The position numbers were made by a program, and so were the translations under genes. Positions 18,391 to 29,291 of a stretch of 64,000 nucleotides of DNA are shown here, in pieces. This DNA is from Minicystis rosea (GTDB lineage Bacteria; Myxococcota_A; Polyangia; Polyangiales; Polyangiaceae): the NCBI GenBank assembly GCA_001931535.1, contig CP016211.1, forward strand, positions 6,183,573-6,247,572, in the 5' to 3' direction. The notes under the pieces are model-generated. The model saw only the letters and a list, made by a program, of their open reading frames with translations. It was not told the origin of the DNA and did no database searches. Every line of letters starts with the position of its first letter. Positions within the stretch are counted from its first letter, which is position 1.

Positions 18391-18460
18391 ACGATCCCTG
18401 CGGTCCATGAGCGGCGGTTGACCGGCGGGCCTGTCCGTCGAGTACATTGGGGCGGACGTC

Positions 18461-19863
<1,403 letters not shown>

Positions 19864-19864
<1 letters not shown>

Positions 19865-20862
19865 TGGGAAGCCTGCGATCATCGAGCTTTGCGCTTGTTG
19901 CCTTCGTCTCCGCCGCGGCGCTGATCGCGCCGGCCGCGCGGGCCGACAACGTGGATCCCACGGCGCGCAGCACGGCGCGCAAGCTCGGGCAGGATGCGCT
20001 CAAGCTCTACGACAGCGGCGATTACGGCGCGGCGCTGGAGAAATTCAACACTGCGGACTCGCTCGTGCCGGCGCCGACGCTCGGCTTGTATGCAGCGCGC
20101 TGCTTGGTGAAGCTCGGGCGGCTCGTCGAGGCTTCGGAGCGCTACCTCGAGGTGACGCGCATGCAGCTCGAGCGCGGGGCGCCGTCGTTGATGCGCAAGG
20201 CGCAGGCGGAAGCGGTGACGGAGCGCGAGAAGCTCCTGCCCACGATTCCGATGCTGGAGGTCAAGGTCGACGGGCCGCAGGGAGATGGGGTCACCTACAC
20301 GTTCGACGACAAGCCGATGCTGCCGGGGCTCGTCGGGGAGAAGCGGCCCGTCGATCCGGGGAAGCATCGCGCGACGGTGAAGCGCGCGGACATCGAGGTG
20401 GCGCAGGAGATCATCGTGAAGGGCAGCGAGGCGGCGACGCTCGTGCTCAAGCTGCCGCCGCTGCCGCCGCGCCCAATCGAGCGGATGCCGCCGCTGCGCG
20501 TCGCGGGCTGGGTCGGCATCGGCGTAGGCATCGCCGGCGGGCTCTTCGGCGCGGTGAACGGTGTGCTCGCCATCACGCAGCAGCAGAGCCTCGCCTCGGC
20601 ATGCACGGCGGGGAACACGCTTTGTCCGCCGTCGGTCGCGGGGAAGATCGCGACGTACAACGTCGTCACGAAGCTCACGACGATCGGCATCATCACCGGC
20701 ATCGCAGGCCTCGGGTTCGGCATCCCTGCGGTCGCGGCGACGCCGAAAACCGAGTGGGTCCATCCCGATGGCAGGCCCGCCTCGCCGCCGAAAGATGCGC
20801 CCAAGGTGTCGATCGAGCCGTGGCTCACGTGGGGCGGCGCGGGCGTGAGCGGCACGTTCTAG
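19864..20862 (+). CDS. Periplasmic TPR-like partner of the kinase
   Basis: A 332-residue exported protein. It has a signal peptide (about residues 1-27, ending ARA), TPR-like helices around 38-110 (ALKLYDSGDYGAALEKFNTA; LVKLGRLVEASERYLEV), a beta-rich PEGA-like domain (about 125-205, with VDPGKHRATVKR), and two membrane or hydrophobic helices (about 217-240 and 268-292). It is translationally coupled to the upstream kinase by TGATG. In related systems such proteins are cell-envelope partners; direct phosphorylation is not shown here. Confidence 0.8.
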
Positions 20863-20936
20863 GCTCCGTTCGATGTGAGGTACGCAGCCGTCGTCGGATG
20901 GATCCGCGCGGCGCGCGAGGAGCCCGGCTCGAGGCG

Positions 20937-20957
20937 CGCTCGTATAAGATACGAGCG
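20937..20957. promoter_or_regulatory. Perfect 9-bp dyad touching a GTG start
   Basis: CGCTCGTAT and ATACGAGCG flank the triplet AAG; the last G of the right arm is the first base of the start codon of the next gene. It could be an operator, a start-masking mRNA hairpin, or a terminator for the kinase/TPR pair. The AT-rich centre TATAAGAT also resembles a -10 element. Confidence 0.45.
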
Positions 20958-22072
20958 TGAGGCACAGGTCTCTTCTTCTCTCGACGGTGGCCGGTGCGGG
21001 CGCCGTCTTCCTCGCGGCCGCCGCGATGGAGAGCTGCGTGCTCCCACAGTACGAGGTGGGCGAGCTCCCCGACGCCGGCAGCGACGCGCCGCCCGACACG
21101 GGCGGGCCGGCCTGCGGGAAGACGTATCCGGATCCGCCGAGCGGCAGCGATTCGCCCATCAACAACAGCTTCGTCATGGCGATCCGCGCCATCGACATGG
21201 GCGAAGGCGCGCCGAGCCCGCCGGGCTACGATCTCGATCACCAGTGCACCTGCGTGAACGACGCGGGCCCCACGTGCGTGCCGCGCCTGCCCAACCTGCC
21301 GAGCTGCGATGCGCCCGACGGCGTCGACAACGCGGCCGCCAAGCTCATCAACCTCGTCGCGATCGCGGCCGGCAGCGGCATGTTCGGCTCGGCGTACTTC
21401 TCCACGCTGGCGAACGACGGGAGCTGGACGCTGCTCATCCAGGTGAGCGGCTACAACGGCCTCGCGAACGATCCCAAGGTCGACGTCGCCCTCTTCGCGA
21501 GCCCGGGGAGGATGGGCGCCCTGCCGAAATGGGACGGGAGCGACGAGTGGCCGGTGTCGGCGACGAGCGTGCAAGACGGCGACGTGACCAAGCCTCTCGT
21601 GGTCTCGGCGGGCGCCTACGTCTCCAACAACGTGCTCGTGGCGGCGATCCCTTCGGTGGCCTTCACCATCTCCGGCATGACGGAGCGGATCACGATCACC
21701 ATGACGGCAGGCGTGCTCACCGGCACGATCCAGAGCCAAGGCAACGGGTGGCGTATCGCCGATGGGATCATCGCCTCGCGCTGGCACGAGCCCGACATCT
21801 TCGCGGCGCTCTCCAGCTATCGGAGCAACACCGGCGACGCGTTCTGCACCGACGCCACCCTCGGCTATCCGACCGCGAAGAGCACGATTTGCAACAGCCT
21901 CGACATCCTCAAGGACGGCTCTGGGCCGAAGAGCCTGCCGTGTGACTCGCTGTCGATGGGCATCGGCTTCAAGGCGGATCCGGCGCTGCTCGGCATGGTC
22001 ACCATCCCGCCCACGCCCACGCCCGGCTGCCCGATGGCGACCGATCCGGCGTTCGACAGCTGCGACAAGTGA
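20957..22072 (+). CDS. Putative lipoprotein of unknown function
   Basis: A 371-residue exported protein. The hydrophobic N terminus ends at a Cys near residue 27 (AAAMESC), followed by an acidic Pro-rich tether, so it is probably lipid-anchored. The body is Cys-containing and rich in beta strands (GSWTLLIQVSGYNG; ITITMTAGVLTGTIQ), with no known catalytic motif. Proteins of this plan, with several paired Cys and a substrate-like fold, are frequent in myxobacterial envelopes. It starts at GTG overlapping the dyad listed above and has little ribosome binding site. Confidence 0.6.
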   Translation: MRHRSLLLSTVAGAGAVFLAAAAMESCVLPQYEVGELPDAGSDAPPDTGGPACGKTYPDPPSGSDSPINNSFVMAIRAIDMGEGAPSPPGYDLDHQCTCVNDAGPTCVPRLPNLPSCDAPDGVDNAAAKLINLVAIAAGSGMFGSAYFSTLANDGSWTLLIQVSGYNGLANDPKVDVALFASPGRMGALPKWDGSDEWPVSATSVQDGDVTKPLVVSAGAYVSNNVLVAAIPSVAFTISGMTERITITMTAGVLTGTIQSQGNGWRIADGIIASRWHEPDIFAALSSYRSNTGDAFCTDATLGYPTAKSTICNSLDILKDGSGPKSLPCDSLSMGIGFKADPALLGMVTIPPTPTPGCPMATDPAFDSCDK

Positions 22073-22124
22073 GCGCGGAGAACGTGGTGGTATTTCCGGG
22101 CCACGGCGCTAGCTTCGCGCGTCG

Positions 22125-23639
22125 ATGGACGCGGAGATGATCGTCGTCGGGGCCGGCTCGGCCGGGGCCGTGATCGCGTCGCGCGTGACCGAGCGCGCCG
22201 ATCGCCAGGTGCTGCTCCTCGAAGCAGGCCCCGACTATCCGGACGGGCGCGTGCCCGCCGATCTCGCCGACGGCACGCGCAACTCGATGGTTGCGCATGA
22301 CTGGGGCGCGCAGTTCCTCCCCACGCCCGGGCAGAGCGTGTGGCGCTTCCCGCGCGGGAAGGTCGTGGGCGGCTCGTCCGCGGTGAACACGTGCATCGCG
22401 CTCCGCGGTCAGCCCTACGACTTCGACGAGTGGGCCGCGCGCGGCTTGCCCGAATGGAGCTGGGAGGCGTGCCGGCCCGCTTTCCTCCGGCTCGAAGACG
22501 ATCGCGACATCGTGAACGAGCACCACCGGCAGGGCGGGCCCATCCCCATCCGCCGGCACCCGCGTGAGGAGCTCGTGCCCTGGCAGTCCGCGTTCGCCGA
22601 GGCGTGCCGCGAGCTCGGCTTCGGCGCGTGCGACGATCACAACGGGCCGGCGCCGATCGGATCGGGGCCGCTGCCGATGAACAAGATCGAAGGCGTGCGC
22701 ATGAGCGCGGCGCGCGGCTATCTCGGATCCGACGTGCGCCGCCGGCCCAACCTGCGCGTCCGGCCGCGCACGCTGGTGCGTCGCGTGCTGTTCGACAACC
22801 GGCGCGTGACCGGCGTCGAGGTCGAGACCGACGGTCGCGTCGAGGTGATCCACGGCAAGCGCGTGGTGCTCTCCGCGGGCGCAGTGATGACGCCGGGGAT
22901 CTTGCTGCGATCCGGGATCGGCCCGAGCGATCGCGTGATCCGGCTGGGCGTGACGCCGGTCTCCGACGTGCCGGCGGTGGCCGCGCGTCTGCTCGATCAT
23001 CCGGGCGCGGCGATCATCCTCGCGGCGCGTACGTATGCGCCGCACGCAGGCGTCCCGCTGCTGCAGACGATGCTGCGTTACACCTCGGCGGACAGCGCGC
23101 TCCCGGGTGACATGCAGCTTCAACCGGGGTCGTACGTGGCCTTCCCGACGGTGGCGCTGCCGGGCATGTCGATCATGTGCAGCGTCGGCAAGCCGAGCGG
23201 ATCGGGCACCATCGAGTTTCGCTCGGCCGATCCACACGAGCTGCCGCGCATCGAGGGGCGCCACCTGGTCGACACCGCCGATCGCGAACGCGCGGTGGAG
23301 GCCATGTTGCTCGCCTACGATCTGACCAAGACCCGCGCGATGCGCGGGCTCGCGCACTACTTCTGGCCGGGCGAGGCGACGCTCCGCGATCGCGACGCGC
23401 TCCGCGCCTGGATCTGGCAGAGCTGCGGCTCGGGCTATCACCCCTGCGGAACCGTGCCGATGGGCCCCGAGGGCGCGCCCGATGCGGCCGTGGATCAACA
23501 CGGACGCGTGCGTGGGGTCGAGGGGCTGTTCGTCGCCGACGCGAGCATCATGCCCACGGTGCCGAGCACGAACATCAACCTGCCCACGCTGATGATCGGC
23601 GAGCGGTTCGGCGCCTGGCTGCGCGACGACGCGATTTGA
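22125..23639 (+). CDS. GMC-family FAD oxidoreductase
   Basis: A 504-residue glucose-methanol-choline oxidoreductase. The FAD-binding VVGAGSAGAVIASR motif is at the N terminus, the GMC signature FPRGKVVGGSSAVNTCIALRG near residue 80, and the catalytic His at about residue 438 (GYHPCGTVPMG) with Asn in STNINLPTLM as the second active-site position. No signal peptide, so cytosolic. Closest in style to choline or alcohol dehydrogenases that pass electrons to quinone or oxygen; the substrate is not predictable. Confidence 0.93.
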   Translation: MDAEMIVVGAGSAGAVIASRVTERADRQVLLLEAGPDYPDGRVPADLADGTRNSMVAHDWGAQFLPTPGQSVWRFPRGKVVGGSSAVNTCIALRGQPYDFDEWAARGLPEWSWEACRPAFLRLEDDRDIVNEHHRQGGPIPIRRHPREELVPWQSAFAEACRELGFGACDDHNGPAPIGSGPLPMNKIEGVRMSAARGYLGSDVRRRPNLRVRPRTLVRRVLFDNRRVTGVEVETDGRVEVIHGKRVVLSAGAVMTPGILLRSGIGPSDRVIRLGVTPVSDVPAVAARLLDHPGAAIILAARTYAPHAGVPLLQTMLRYTSADSALPGDMQLQPGSYVAFPTVALPGMSIMCSVGKPSGSGTIEFRSADPHELPRIEGRHLVDTADRERAVEAMLLAYDLTKTRAMRGLAHYFWPGEATLRDRDALRAWIWQSCGSGYHPCGTVPMGPEGAPDAAVDQHGRVRGVEGLFVADASIMPTVPSTNINLPTLMIGERFGAWLRDDAI

Positions 23640-23781
23640 TGCGCACTGCGGTTACCGGGTGCGCCCCCCAACATGCGCGTCCATGGACCGCCTGAGATGA
23701 ATTGTGGGGTCCCGGATGACGGTGACACTCGCGCACGTGACTCACCGTAACCCGGAAGATCCTTACGACCGATGAGGGGGG

Positions 23782-23798
23782 CCCCCGGCTATCGGGGG
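23782..23798. terminator. GC hairpin after GMC gene
   Basis: CCCCCG-GCTAT-CGGGGG, 6-bp stem, about 140 bp past the GMC stop and 80 bp before the histidine kinase. No T-run; weak terminator or leader structure. Confidence 0.3.
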
Positions 23799-23877
23799 GT
23801 GCCTGGGATCAACGAACCTCGGAGGGCCTCGTGCGGAGGGCACGAGCCGGCGTGCGGTTCACGTCGTCAGGGATCCA

Positions 23878-26232
23878 GTGATGGATACGACCCAAATCCC
23901 CGGCTCCACGCGCGCTCCTGACCTTGGCGGTCCACCCGAAGGGACGCGCGGGCCGCGCGATCGCGAGCGGCTCCTCACGCTGGAGAAAGAGGCGCGCGCC
24001 GCCGCGGAGATCGCGGTGCACCGCATCTCCACGCTGCAAACGGTGACCGCCGCGCTGTCGGAGGCGGTGACGCTGGCGCAGGTCGTCGACATCATCGTCA
24101 GCGAGGGCGTGCCGTCGCTGGGCGCGCAGCGAGGTGCGCTCTTCCTCGTCAGCGAGGCGTCGAAGGCGCGGGCCGATCGCGAGCCGGTCGAGCTGGTCGC
24201 GCATCGCGGCGTCGAGCCCGAGCTCGCGGGCCGCATCGCGCGGCTCCTCGCACACGACGAGCAGACCCACGCGTGCATGGTGAGCGCGGTCGAGCCGACG
24301 TGGGCCATCACCCCCGAGGCCATCCGCGCCATCTTCCCGCCCTCGGCGCGCTGGATCGAAGAGGAGATGACGCTCACGGCGCTCTGCACGGTGCCGCTCG
24401 CCGTCGGTGGACGCGTCGCGGGTCTGCTCTGCCTCGGCTTCGACACGCCGCAGACGTTCCCCGAGGAAGAGCGCGCGTTCGTGATCGCGCTCGTGGGGCA
24501 CTGCGCGCAGGCCGTCGAGCGCGCGCGGCTCTACGAGGCGGAGCGCCGCTCGAACCGACGTTTCGAGCTGGTCGCGCGCGCGGCCGAGCTGGTGTCGTCC
24601 TCCATCGACTACGAGACCACGCTGGCCAACGTCGCGGCCTCCGCGCTGCCGGCGCTCGGTGATTACGGCTTCCTCGACGTGGTCGAGGGGGACAACGTGC
24701 GCCGCGTGAACCGCGCCTCGGGCGAGTCGCTGGCCGCGCAGCTCGACGGCGCGCGCTTCGCCGCCGCGGCGCGCCTCGGCGGCGGCGGGCTCGGCTTCCA
24801 CCCGCGCGTCGACGATTCGGTGCTCGCGGCGTTCGCGCCGAGCCCGGAGCACGTGCCGTTGCTGCGCCGCCTCGGGCCGTGCTCCATCGTGTGCATTCCG
24901 CTTCGCGCGCGGCAGGAGATCCTCGGCTGGCTGACGCTCGCCTTCGGTCCATCGAAGCGCCACCACACGCCCGACGATCTCGAGATCGCCGAGGAGATCG
25001 CACGCCGCGCGGCCATGGCCGTGGAGAACGCCGCGCTCCACCGCGCCTCCCGCGAGGCGACGGCCCGCGCGCAGGAGGCCAACCGTCGCTCGGAGCTCGC
25101 CAACCGCACCAAGGACGAGTTCCTCGGCGTGGTCTCACACGAGCTGCGCACGCCGCTGAACGCCGTCCTCGGTTGGGCCCAGCTCCTCCGTGGGCCTGCG
25201 GCCAACGATCCCGCGACCCTCGCCAAGGGCCTCCGCGTCATCGACAAGAACGCGCGGGCGCAGGCCAAGCTGATCGAGGACATCCTCGACGTCTCCCGGA
25301 TCATCACCGGTAAGCTGCGCCTCGAGCTCCGTCCCATCGAGCTCGAGGGCGTGGTCCGCGCCTCCATCGAGGTGATCCGGCCCGCGGCCGACGCCAAGGG
25401 CATCGAGCTCAGCGTGATCACCGAGGCGCGCCCCGCGATCATGGGCGACCCCGATCGGATGCAGCAGGTCGTGTGGAACCTCCTCTCCAACGCGGTGAAG
25501 TTCACGCCGCAGGGCGGGCACGTGACCCTGGTGATCCGGCGTGACGGCGATCAGGCCGAGATCGAAGTGCGTGACGACGGCCGCGGGATCGAGGCCGAGC
25601 TCCTGCCCTTCGTGTTCGATCGCTTCCGCCAAGCGGACGCTTCGCCCACGCGGCGCTACGGCGGCCTCGGCCTCGGCCTCGCGATCGTGAAGCACCTCGT
25701 CGAGCTGCACGGCGGCGCCGTCCGCGCCGACAGCGACGGCCCCGGCAACGGCGCCCGCTTCACCGTGCGCCTGCCCGCGCGCGACGAGGAAGAGCACGAG
25801 TGGCTCACCCTGCGCGACACCGATCCGGGCCGGCGCACCACCACGCGCATCGACGGCGTTCGCGTGCTCGTGGTCGACGACGAGCCCGATGCCCGCGATC
25901 TCGTCTCCACCATGCTCAGCGCCGCCGGCGCCGACGTGCGCACCGCGGCCTCCGCCGCCGAGGCCTACGCGCTGATGTTGGAGCTCGCGCCGCACGTGCT
26001 CGTGAGCGACGTGGGCATGCCCGGGGAGGATGGCTATGCGCTCATTCGCCGGGTCCGCTCGTCCGGCCCGCCGCTCGCGCGCATCCCCGCCGTCGCCCTC
26101 ACCGCCTACGCCGGCACCGACGACGCTCGCCGCGCCGTGCTCGCCGGCTTCCACACGCACCTGCCCAAGCCGGCCGAGCCGCGCGTCCTCACGGCCGTCA
26201 TCGCGAGCCTCGCCGGCCGGCTCAACATGTGA
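23878..26232 (+). CDS. Hybrid sensor histidine kinase (GAF-GAF-HisKA-HATPase-REC)
   Basis: A 784-residue cytosolic hybrid kinase. It has two GAF-like sensory domains (about residues 50-215 and 228-390), HisKA with His421 in VSHELRTPLNAV, an HATPase domain (N box NLLSNAVKF at 534-542, G boxes DDGRGIEAE and GGLGLGLAIV), and a receiver domain with Asp711 in LVSDVGMPGEDGY. No membrane segment, so it senses a cytosolic signal. The receiver phosphate probably goes on to a separate acceptor, not encoded next door. The start is GTG at 23878 or the adjacent ATG at 23881. Confidence 0.95.
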   Translation: MMDTTQIPGSTRAPDLGGPPEGTRGPRDRERLLTLEKEARAAAEIAVHRISTLQTVTAALSEAVTLAQVVDIIVSEGVPSLGAQRGALFLVSEASKARADREPVELVAHRGVEPELAGRIARLLAHDEQTHACMVSAVEPTWAITPEAIRAIFPPSARWIEEEMTLTALCTVPLAVGGRVAGLLCLGFDTPQTFPEEERAFVIALVGHCAQAVERARLYEAERRSNRRFELVARAAELVSSSIDYETTLANVAASALPALGDYGFLDVVEGDNVRRVNRASGESLAAQLDGARFAAAARLGGGGLGFHPRVDDSVLAAFAPSPEHVPLLRRLGPCSIVCIPLRARQEILGWLTLAFGPSKRHHTPDDLEIAEEIARRAAMAVENAALHRASREATARAQEANRRSELANRTKDEFLGVVSHELRTPLNAVLGWAQLLRGPAANDPATLAKGLRVIDKNARAQAKLIEDILDVSRIITGKLRLELRPIELEGVVRASIEVIRPAADAKGIELSVITEARPAIMGDPDRMQQVVWNLLSNAVKFTPQGGHVTLVIRRDGDQAEIEVRDDGRGIEAELLPFVFDRFRQADASPTRRYGGLGLGLAIVKHLVELHGGAVRADSDGPGNGARFTVRLPARDEEEHEWLTLRDTDPGRRTTTRIDGVRVLVVDDEPDARDLVSTMLSAAGADVRTAASAAEAYALMLELAPHVLVSDVGMPGEDGYALIRRVRSSGPPLARIPAVALTAYAGTDDARRAVLAGFHTHLPKPAEPRVLTAVIASLAGRLNM

Positions 26233-26288
26233 TCGGCCGGCGCCTCTCGTGCCGGCCTCAGCGATGCGAAGCCGCGCGACGAGCGCTC

Positions 26289-26414
26289 AAGATGTGTCGA
26301 TCATTGCTGCTACGCACCCCGCCGCGCCGGTTGGCCTCCCTCAGAATCGCCGAGGATTCCTCGGTCGGCCGCCCTAACGGCGGGGCGCTCGCGACGCAAT
26401 CATCGACACATCTT
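26289..26414. repeat. Long inverted repeat with nested hairpins
   Basis: Outer 19-base arms 26289-26307 and 26396-26414 match with one mismatch. Inside are a CCCCGCCG/CGGCGGGG arm pair and a GAGGATTCCTC palindrome. It fills the gap between the convergent kinase and lpxA genes, its right arm touching the lpxA stop codon. It could be a bidirectional terminator or a small palindromic (MITE/REP-like) insertion. Confidence 0.7.
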
Positions 26415-27169
26415 CACGCCTTCAACGCAGCCGCGAGCTCACGCACGTACGGATCGGGATCCTCCGCGATCGTCGCCGCCGCCACCGCGCGCGGTGTGTC
26501 GCGGCGAAAGACCGCTCGAAAGCCCCGCTCCAACGCGGCCTGAGAAGCTTCGGGCACGCCGCTCCGCACCAGGCCGACGCGGTTCAACGCCCGCACGCGG
26601 GCGCGATCGCCGGCGGCGATGACGAAGGGCGGCACGTCCCGCTCGACCATGGCGCCGGCCGCGAGGAAGGCGCGCGTCCCGATGCGCACGAAGGGCGCCA
26701 CCGCGACGCTGCCGCCGGCCACCACGAAGTCGCCCACGATGACGTGCCCCGCGAGCAGGGTGCCGTTGGCGAGCTCGATCCGATCCCCGAGGATGCAATC
26801 GTGCGCGACGTGGACGCTCGCCATGAAGAGGCAGGCGCTGCCGATGCGCGTGAGCCCGCCGCCCTTCGGCGATCCGCGGTGCACCGTGACGTGCTCGCGA
26901 AACACGTTGCCGTCGCCGATCTCGAGCCGCGTCGGCTGCCCCGCGTAGGTGCGCTCCTGCGGATCGCCGCCGATGACCGCGAACGGGTGCACCACGTTGC
27001 GCGCGCCCATGCGCGTGCCGCTCCGAATCACGGCGTGCGCATCGATGCGCGTCCCCTCGCCCACCACCACGCCCGGCTCGATGATCGCGAACGGACCGAC
27101 CGACACGCCCGCTTCGAGCGTCGCGTCGGGCGCCACCAGCGCCGTCGGATGAACGCTGCCCTCGCTCAC
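26414..27169 (-). CDS. lpxA: UDP-N-acetylglucosamine acyltransferase
   Basis: A 251-residue left-handed beta-helix enzyme that adds the first acyl chain in lipid A synthesis. Hexapeptide repeats run through residues about 5-190. The catalytic His lies in SVHVAHDCILGD, and the GDPQERTY and FREHVTVHRG blocks fix it as LpxA rather than LpxD. It starts at GTG with GGAGGAG upstream and follows fabZ by 25 bp in the skp-lpxD-fabZ-lpxA cluster. The usual next gene (lpxB or lpxI) is absent; a convergent kinase follows instead. Confidence 0.95.
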   Translation of the reverse strand: MSEGSVHPTALVAPDATLEAGVSVGPFAIIEPGVVVGEGTRIDAHAVIRSGTRMGARNVVHPFAVIGGDPQERTYAGQPTRLEIGDGNVFREHVTVHRGSPKGGGLTRIGSACLFMASVHVAHDCILGDRIELANGTLLAGHVIVGDFVVAGGSVAVAPFVRIGTRAFLAAGAMVERDVPPFVIAAGDRARVRALNRVGLVRSGVPEASQAALERGFRAVFRRDTPRAVAAATIAEDPDPYVRELAAALKA

Positions 27170-27194
27170 GTCGCCTGCTCCTCCACGCGGTCCA

Positions 27195-27668
27195 TCACGC
27201 GCGATCCACGATCGACGCGAGCAGCTCGCCCTCGGCGCAGAGCGTCCCGTCGACGCTCGCCTCGCCGCGCAGCTTCCACACGTTGGATCGATGATGCAGC
27301 ACCTCGACGTGGAGATCGAGCCGATCGCCCGGCGTCACGGTGTGGCGGAACTTCGCCTTGTCGATGCCGAGGAAGAACATGAGGTTCGACGAGGGATCGA
27401 ACGGGTCCGACGCGTACGCGAGGATGCCGCCGATCTGCGCGAGGCACTCCAAGATGAGCACGCCCGGCATGATCGGCCGCTGGGGGAAGTGAGCGGGAAA
27501 CCAAGGCTCGTTGTACGCCACGCACTTGTGCCCGCGGATGCTCTTGCCCGGGATCACCTCGGTGACGCGATCGACCATCACCAGTGGATAGCGGTGCGGC
27601 AGGATGGTGAGGATCTTCTGGATGTCCAGTGTGACCGGGTCCCTGGGTCGATCGTTTCGATCGTTCAC
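27195..27668 (-). CDS. fabZ: 3-hydroxyacyl-ACP dehydratase
   Basis: A 157-residue hot-dog-fold dehydratase of fatty acid elongation. LPHRYPLVMVDRV (catalytic His) and PGVLILECLAQIGG (catalytic acidic residue) are both present. I chose the GTG at 27668: AAGGAG is correctly spaced upstream, the length then matches the family, and the start overlaps the lpxD stop by four bases (GTGA). It competes with the lipid A genes for hydroxyacyl-ACP, which explains the conserved linkage. Confidence 0.96.
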   Translation of the reverse strand: MNDRNDRPRDPVTLDIQKILTILPHRYPLVMVDRVTEVIPGKSIRGHKCVAYNEPWFPAHFPQRPIMPGVLILECLAQIGGILAYASDPFDPSSNLMFFLGIDKAKFRHTVTPGDRLDLHVEVLHHRSNVWKLRGEASVDGTLCAEGELLASIVDRA

Positions 27669-28651
27669 CTCGATCTCCTTCCTCTCGATTGTCGCGCGTC
27701 GCCCTCTCGCAGCGCTTCCGCTGTCGCCCGAAGCCAACGCTCCCGCGCGACTGCAGGATAGCCCGCGACGACCGCGCCCGCCGCGACGTCACCGATGACG
27801 CCGGCCTTCGCTGCGAGGCGCGCGCCGGGCCCGACCCGGACGTGATCTGCGACGCCCGCCTGCCCGCCCACCAGCGCGCCTCTGCCGATCTCGACCGAGC
27901 CTGCAAAACCCGCCTGCGCCGCGATCAGCGCGCCCGCGCCGATCACCGCGTTGTGCCCCACGTGCACGTGCGCATCGAGCTTCGCCCCGCGCCCGATCAC
28001 CGTGGGCCCGAGCGTCCCTGCATCCACAGTGGCGAGCGCGCCGACCTCGGCGCCCTCTTCGATGATCACCCCACCGAGCTGCGGCACGCGCACCACGCCG
28101 CCCTCCGGCGACGGCGCCCACCCGAACCCGGGTCTCCCGATCACCGCGCCCGCGCCGATGATCGCGCGCGCCCCCACGCGAACGTTGCCGTACACCACCG
28201 CGTTCGGCTCCACGCGCACGCCCGGGCCGATCGTCGCGCCGCGCGCGATCACTGCACCCGGTCCGATGGAAGCCGTCGCATCGACCTCGGCCCCCGCCTC
28301 GATGTGCGCGTGCGCGCGCATGTCCGGCGGCGGAGGCGGCAGCGCCAGCTCGAGCACCCGTGCAAGCGCATACGCCGCCGCGTCGTGAACCCAACGTCGC
28401 CCCGCAGGCACGAGCTCGGCGAGCGTCGCGTCCACGAGCAGCGCAGCCTCCGTCGCGCGGGCCGCGTCGACGAACGCACGCCGTCGCGACGACAGCGGCG
28501 CGAGCTGCCCGGCGCGCGCGGCCGTCACCGGCGCGACGCCCATGATCACGAGCGCGTCCGCGCCCGCGTCCACCCGCCCTCCGAAGCGCGCGGCCAGCGC
28601 ACCGACGGTCGTGGGCTCCGGAAGCGCGACCCCCTCGACGATCGTGGTCAC
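27665..28651 (-). CDS. lpxD: UDP-3-O-acylglucosamine N-acyltransferase
   Basis: A 328-residue LpxD, third enzyme of lipid A synthesis. An N-terminal UDP-binding domain (residues about 1-95) is followed by hexapeptide repeats (I/V-G-x-x motifs) and the catalytic His in HVHVGHNAVIG. The GTG start shares one base with the stop of skp (TAGTG), and the end overlaps fabZ by four bases. It is polycistronic with skp, fabZ and lpxA. Confidence 0.95.
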   Translation of the reverse strand: MTTIVEGVALPEPTTVGALAARFGGRVDAGADALVIMGVAPVTAARAGQLAPLSSRRRAFVDAARATEAALLVDATLAELVPAGRRWVHDAAAYALARVLELALPPPPPDMRAHAHIEAGAEVDATASIGPGAVIARGATIGPGVRVEPNAVVYGNVRVGARAIIGAGAVIGRPGFGWAPSPEGGVVRVPQLGGVIIEEGAEVGALATVDAGTLGPTVIGRGAKLDAHVHVGHNAVIGAGALIAAQAGFAGSVEIGRGALVGGQAGVADHVRVGPGARLAAKAGVIGDVAAGAVVAGYPAVARERWLRATAEALREGDARQSRGRRSR

Positions 28652-29226
28652 TACTTGTTGTCCGGCTTCTTCTCCTCGGCGTCGCCGCCGCCGCCGCCGG
28701 TGTTGTAGAGCTGGATGACCTGCTCGGTGAGATCGAGATCGGGGCGCACGTACGGCGCCGCCTGCTTGTCGAGCACCACCTCGTAACCGTTCTTCTTCGC
28801 GAGGCGCGCGATGGTCTCCATCATCTTGCGGATGATGGGCGCGGTCAGCTCGGCCTGACGCTTCTGGAGCTCCTTGTTGTACTCGACGAAGTCGGTCTGG
28901 AGCTTGACCATCCGCGCCTGCCAATCCTCCATGCGCTTCTGCAGCGCCTCGCGGGAGAGCACGCGCGACTGCTTCTCGATGTCGTCGCGCGCCTTGGCGA
29001 GCTCGGTCTGCTTCGCGTCGAGATCCGCCTGGCGCTTGTCGAAGACCTTCTTCAAGGTCGCCTGCGCGCGAATCCCGTCCTCGGTGGCCATGACGGCGTG
29101 CTGCACGTCGACGATGGCGATCCGCGTCTCGGCGGCGGCCGAACGGGCGCCCAAGGAGACCGTGGACGCCGCCGCGAGCGAGAGGCAGAGGGCGAACGCG
29201 CGCGCCCCGAGGCTCCGAAAGATCAT
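28651..29226 (-). CDS. skp: OmpH/Skp periplasmic chaperone
   Basis: A 191-residue exported chaperone for outer-membrane proteins. A signal peptide (about 1-32, ending ARSAAAE) is followed by RIAIVDVQHAVMATEDG and long charged coiled-coil tentacles (about 55-130). The C-terminal tail is Gly/Asp/Lys-rich. It lies directly before lpxD as in many Gram-negatives. The usual upstream bamA is missing here; a membrane protein gene lies there instead. Confidence 0.92.
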   Translation of the reverse strand: MIFRSLGARAFALCLSLAAASTVSLGARSAAAETRIAIVDVQHAVMATEDGIRAQATLKKVFDKRQADLDAKQTELAKARDDIEKQSRVLSREALQKRMEDWQARMVKLQTDFVEYNKELQKRQAELTAPIIRKMMETIARLAKKNGYEVVLDKQAAPYVRPDLDLTEQVIQLYNTGGGGGDAEEKKPDNK

Positions 29227-29291
29227 GGAATGCGCTTAGCCGTCTGCTCGGTGTCGGTCAAGCCTGCGCCCCGGGCCCGCGCAATCGAGCG

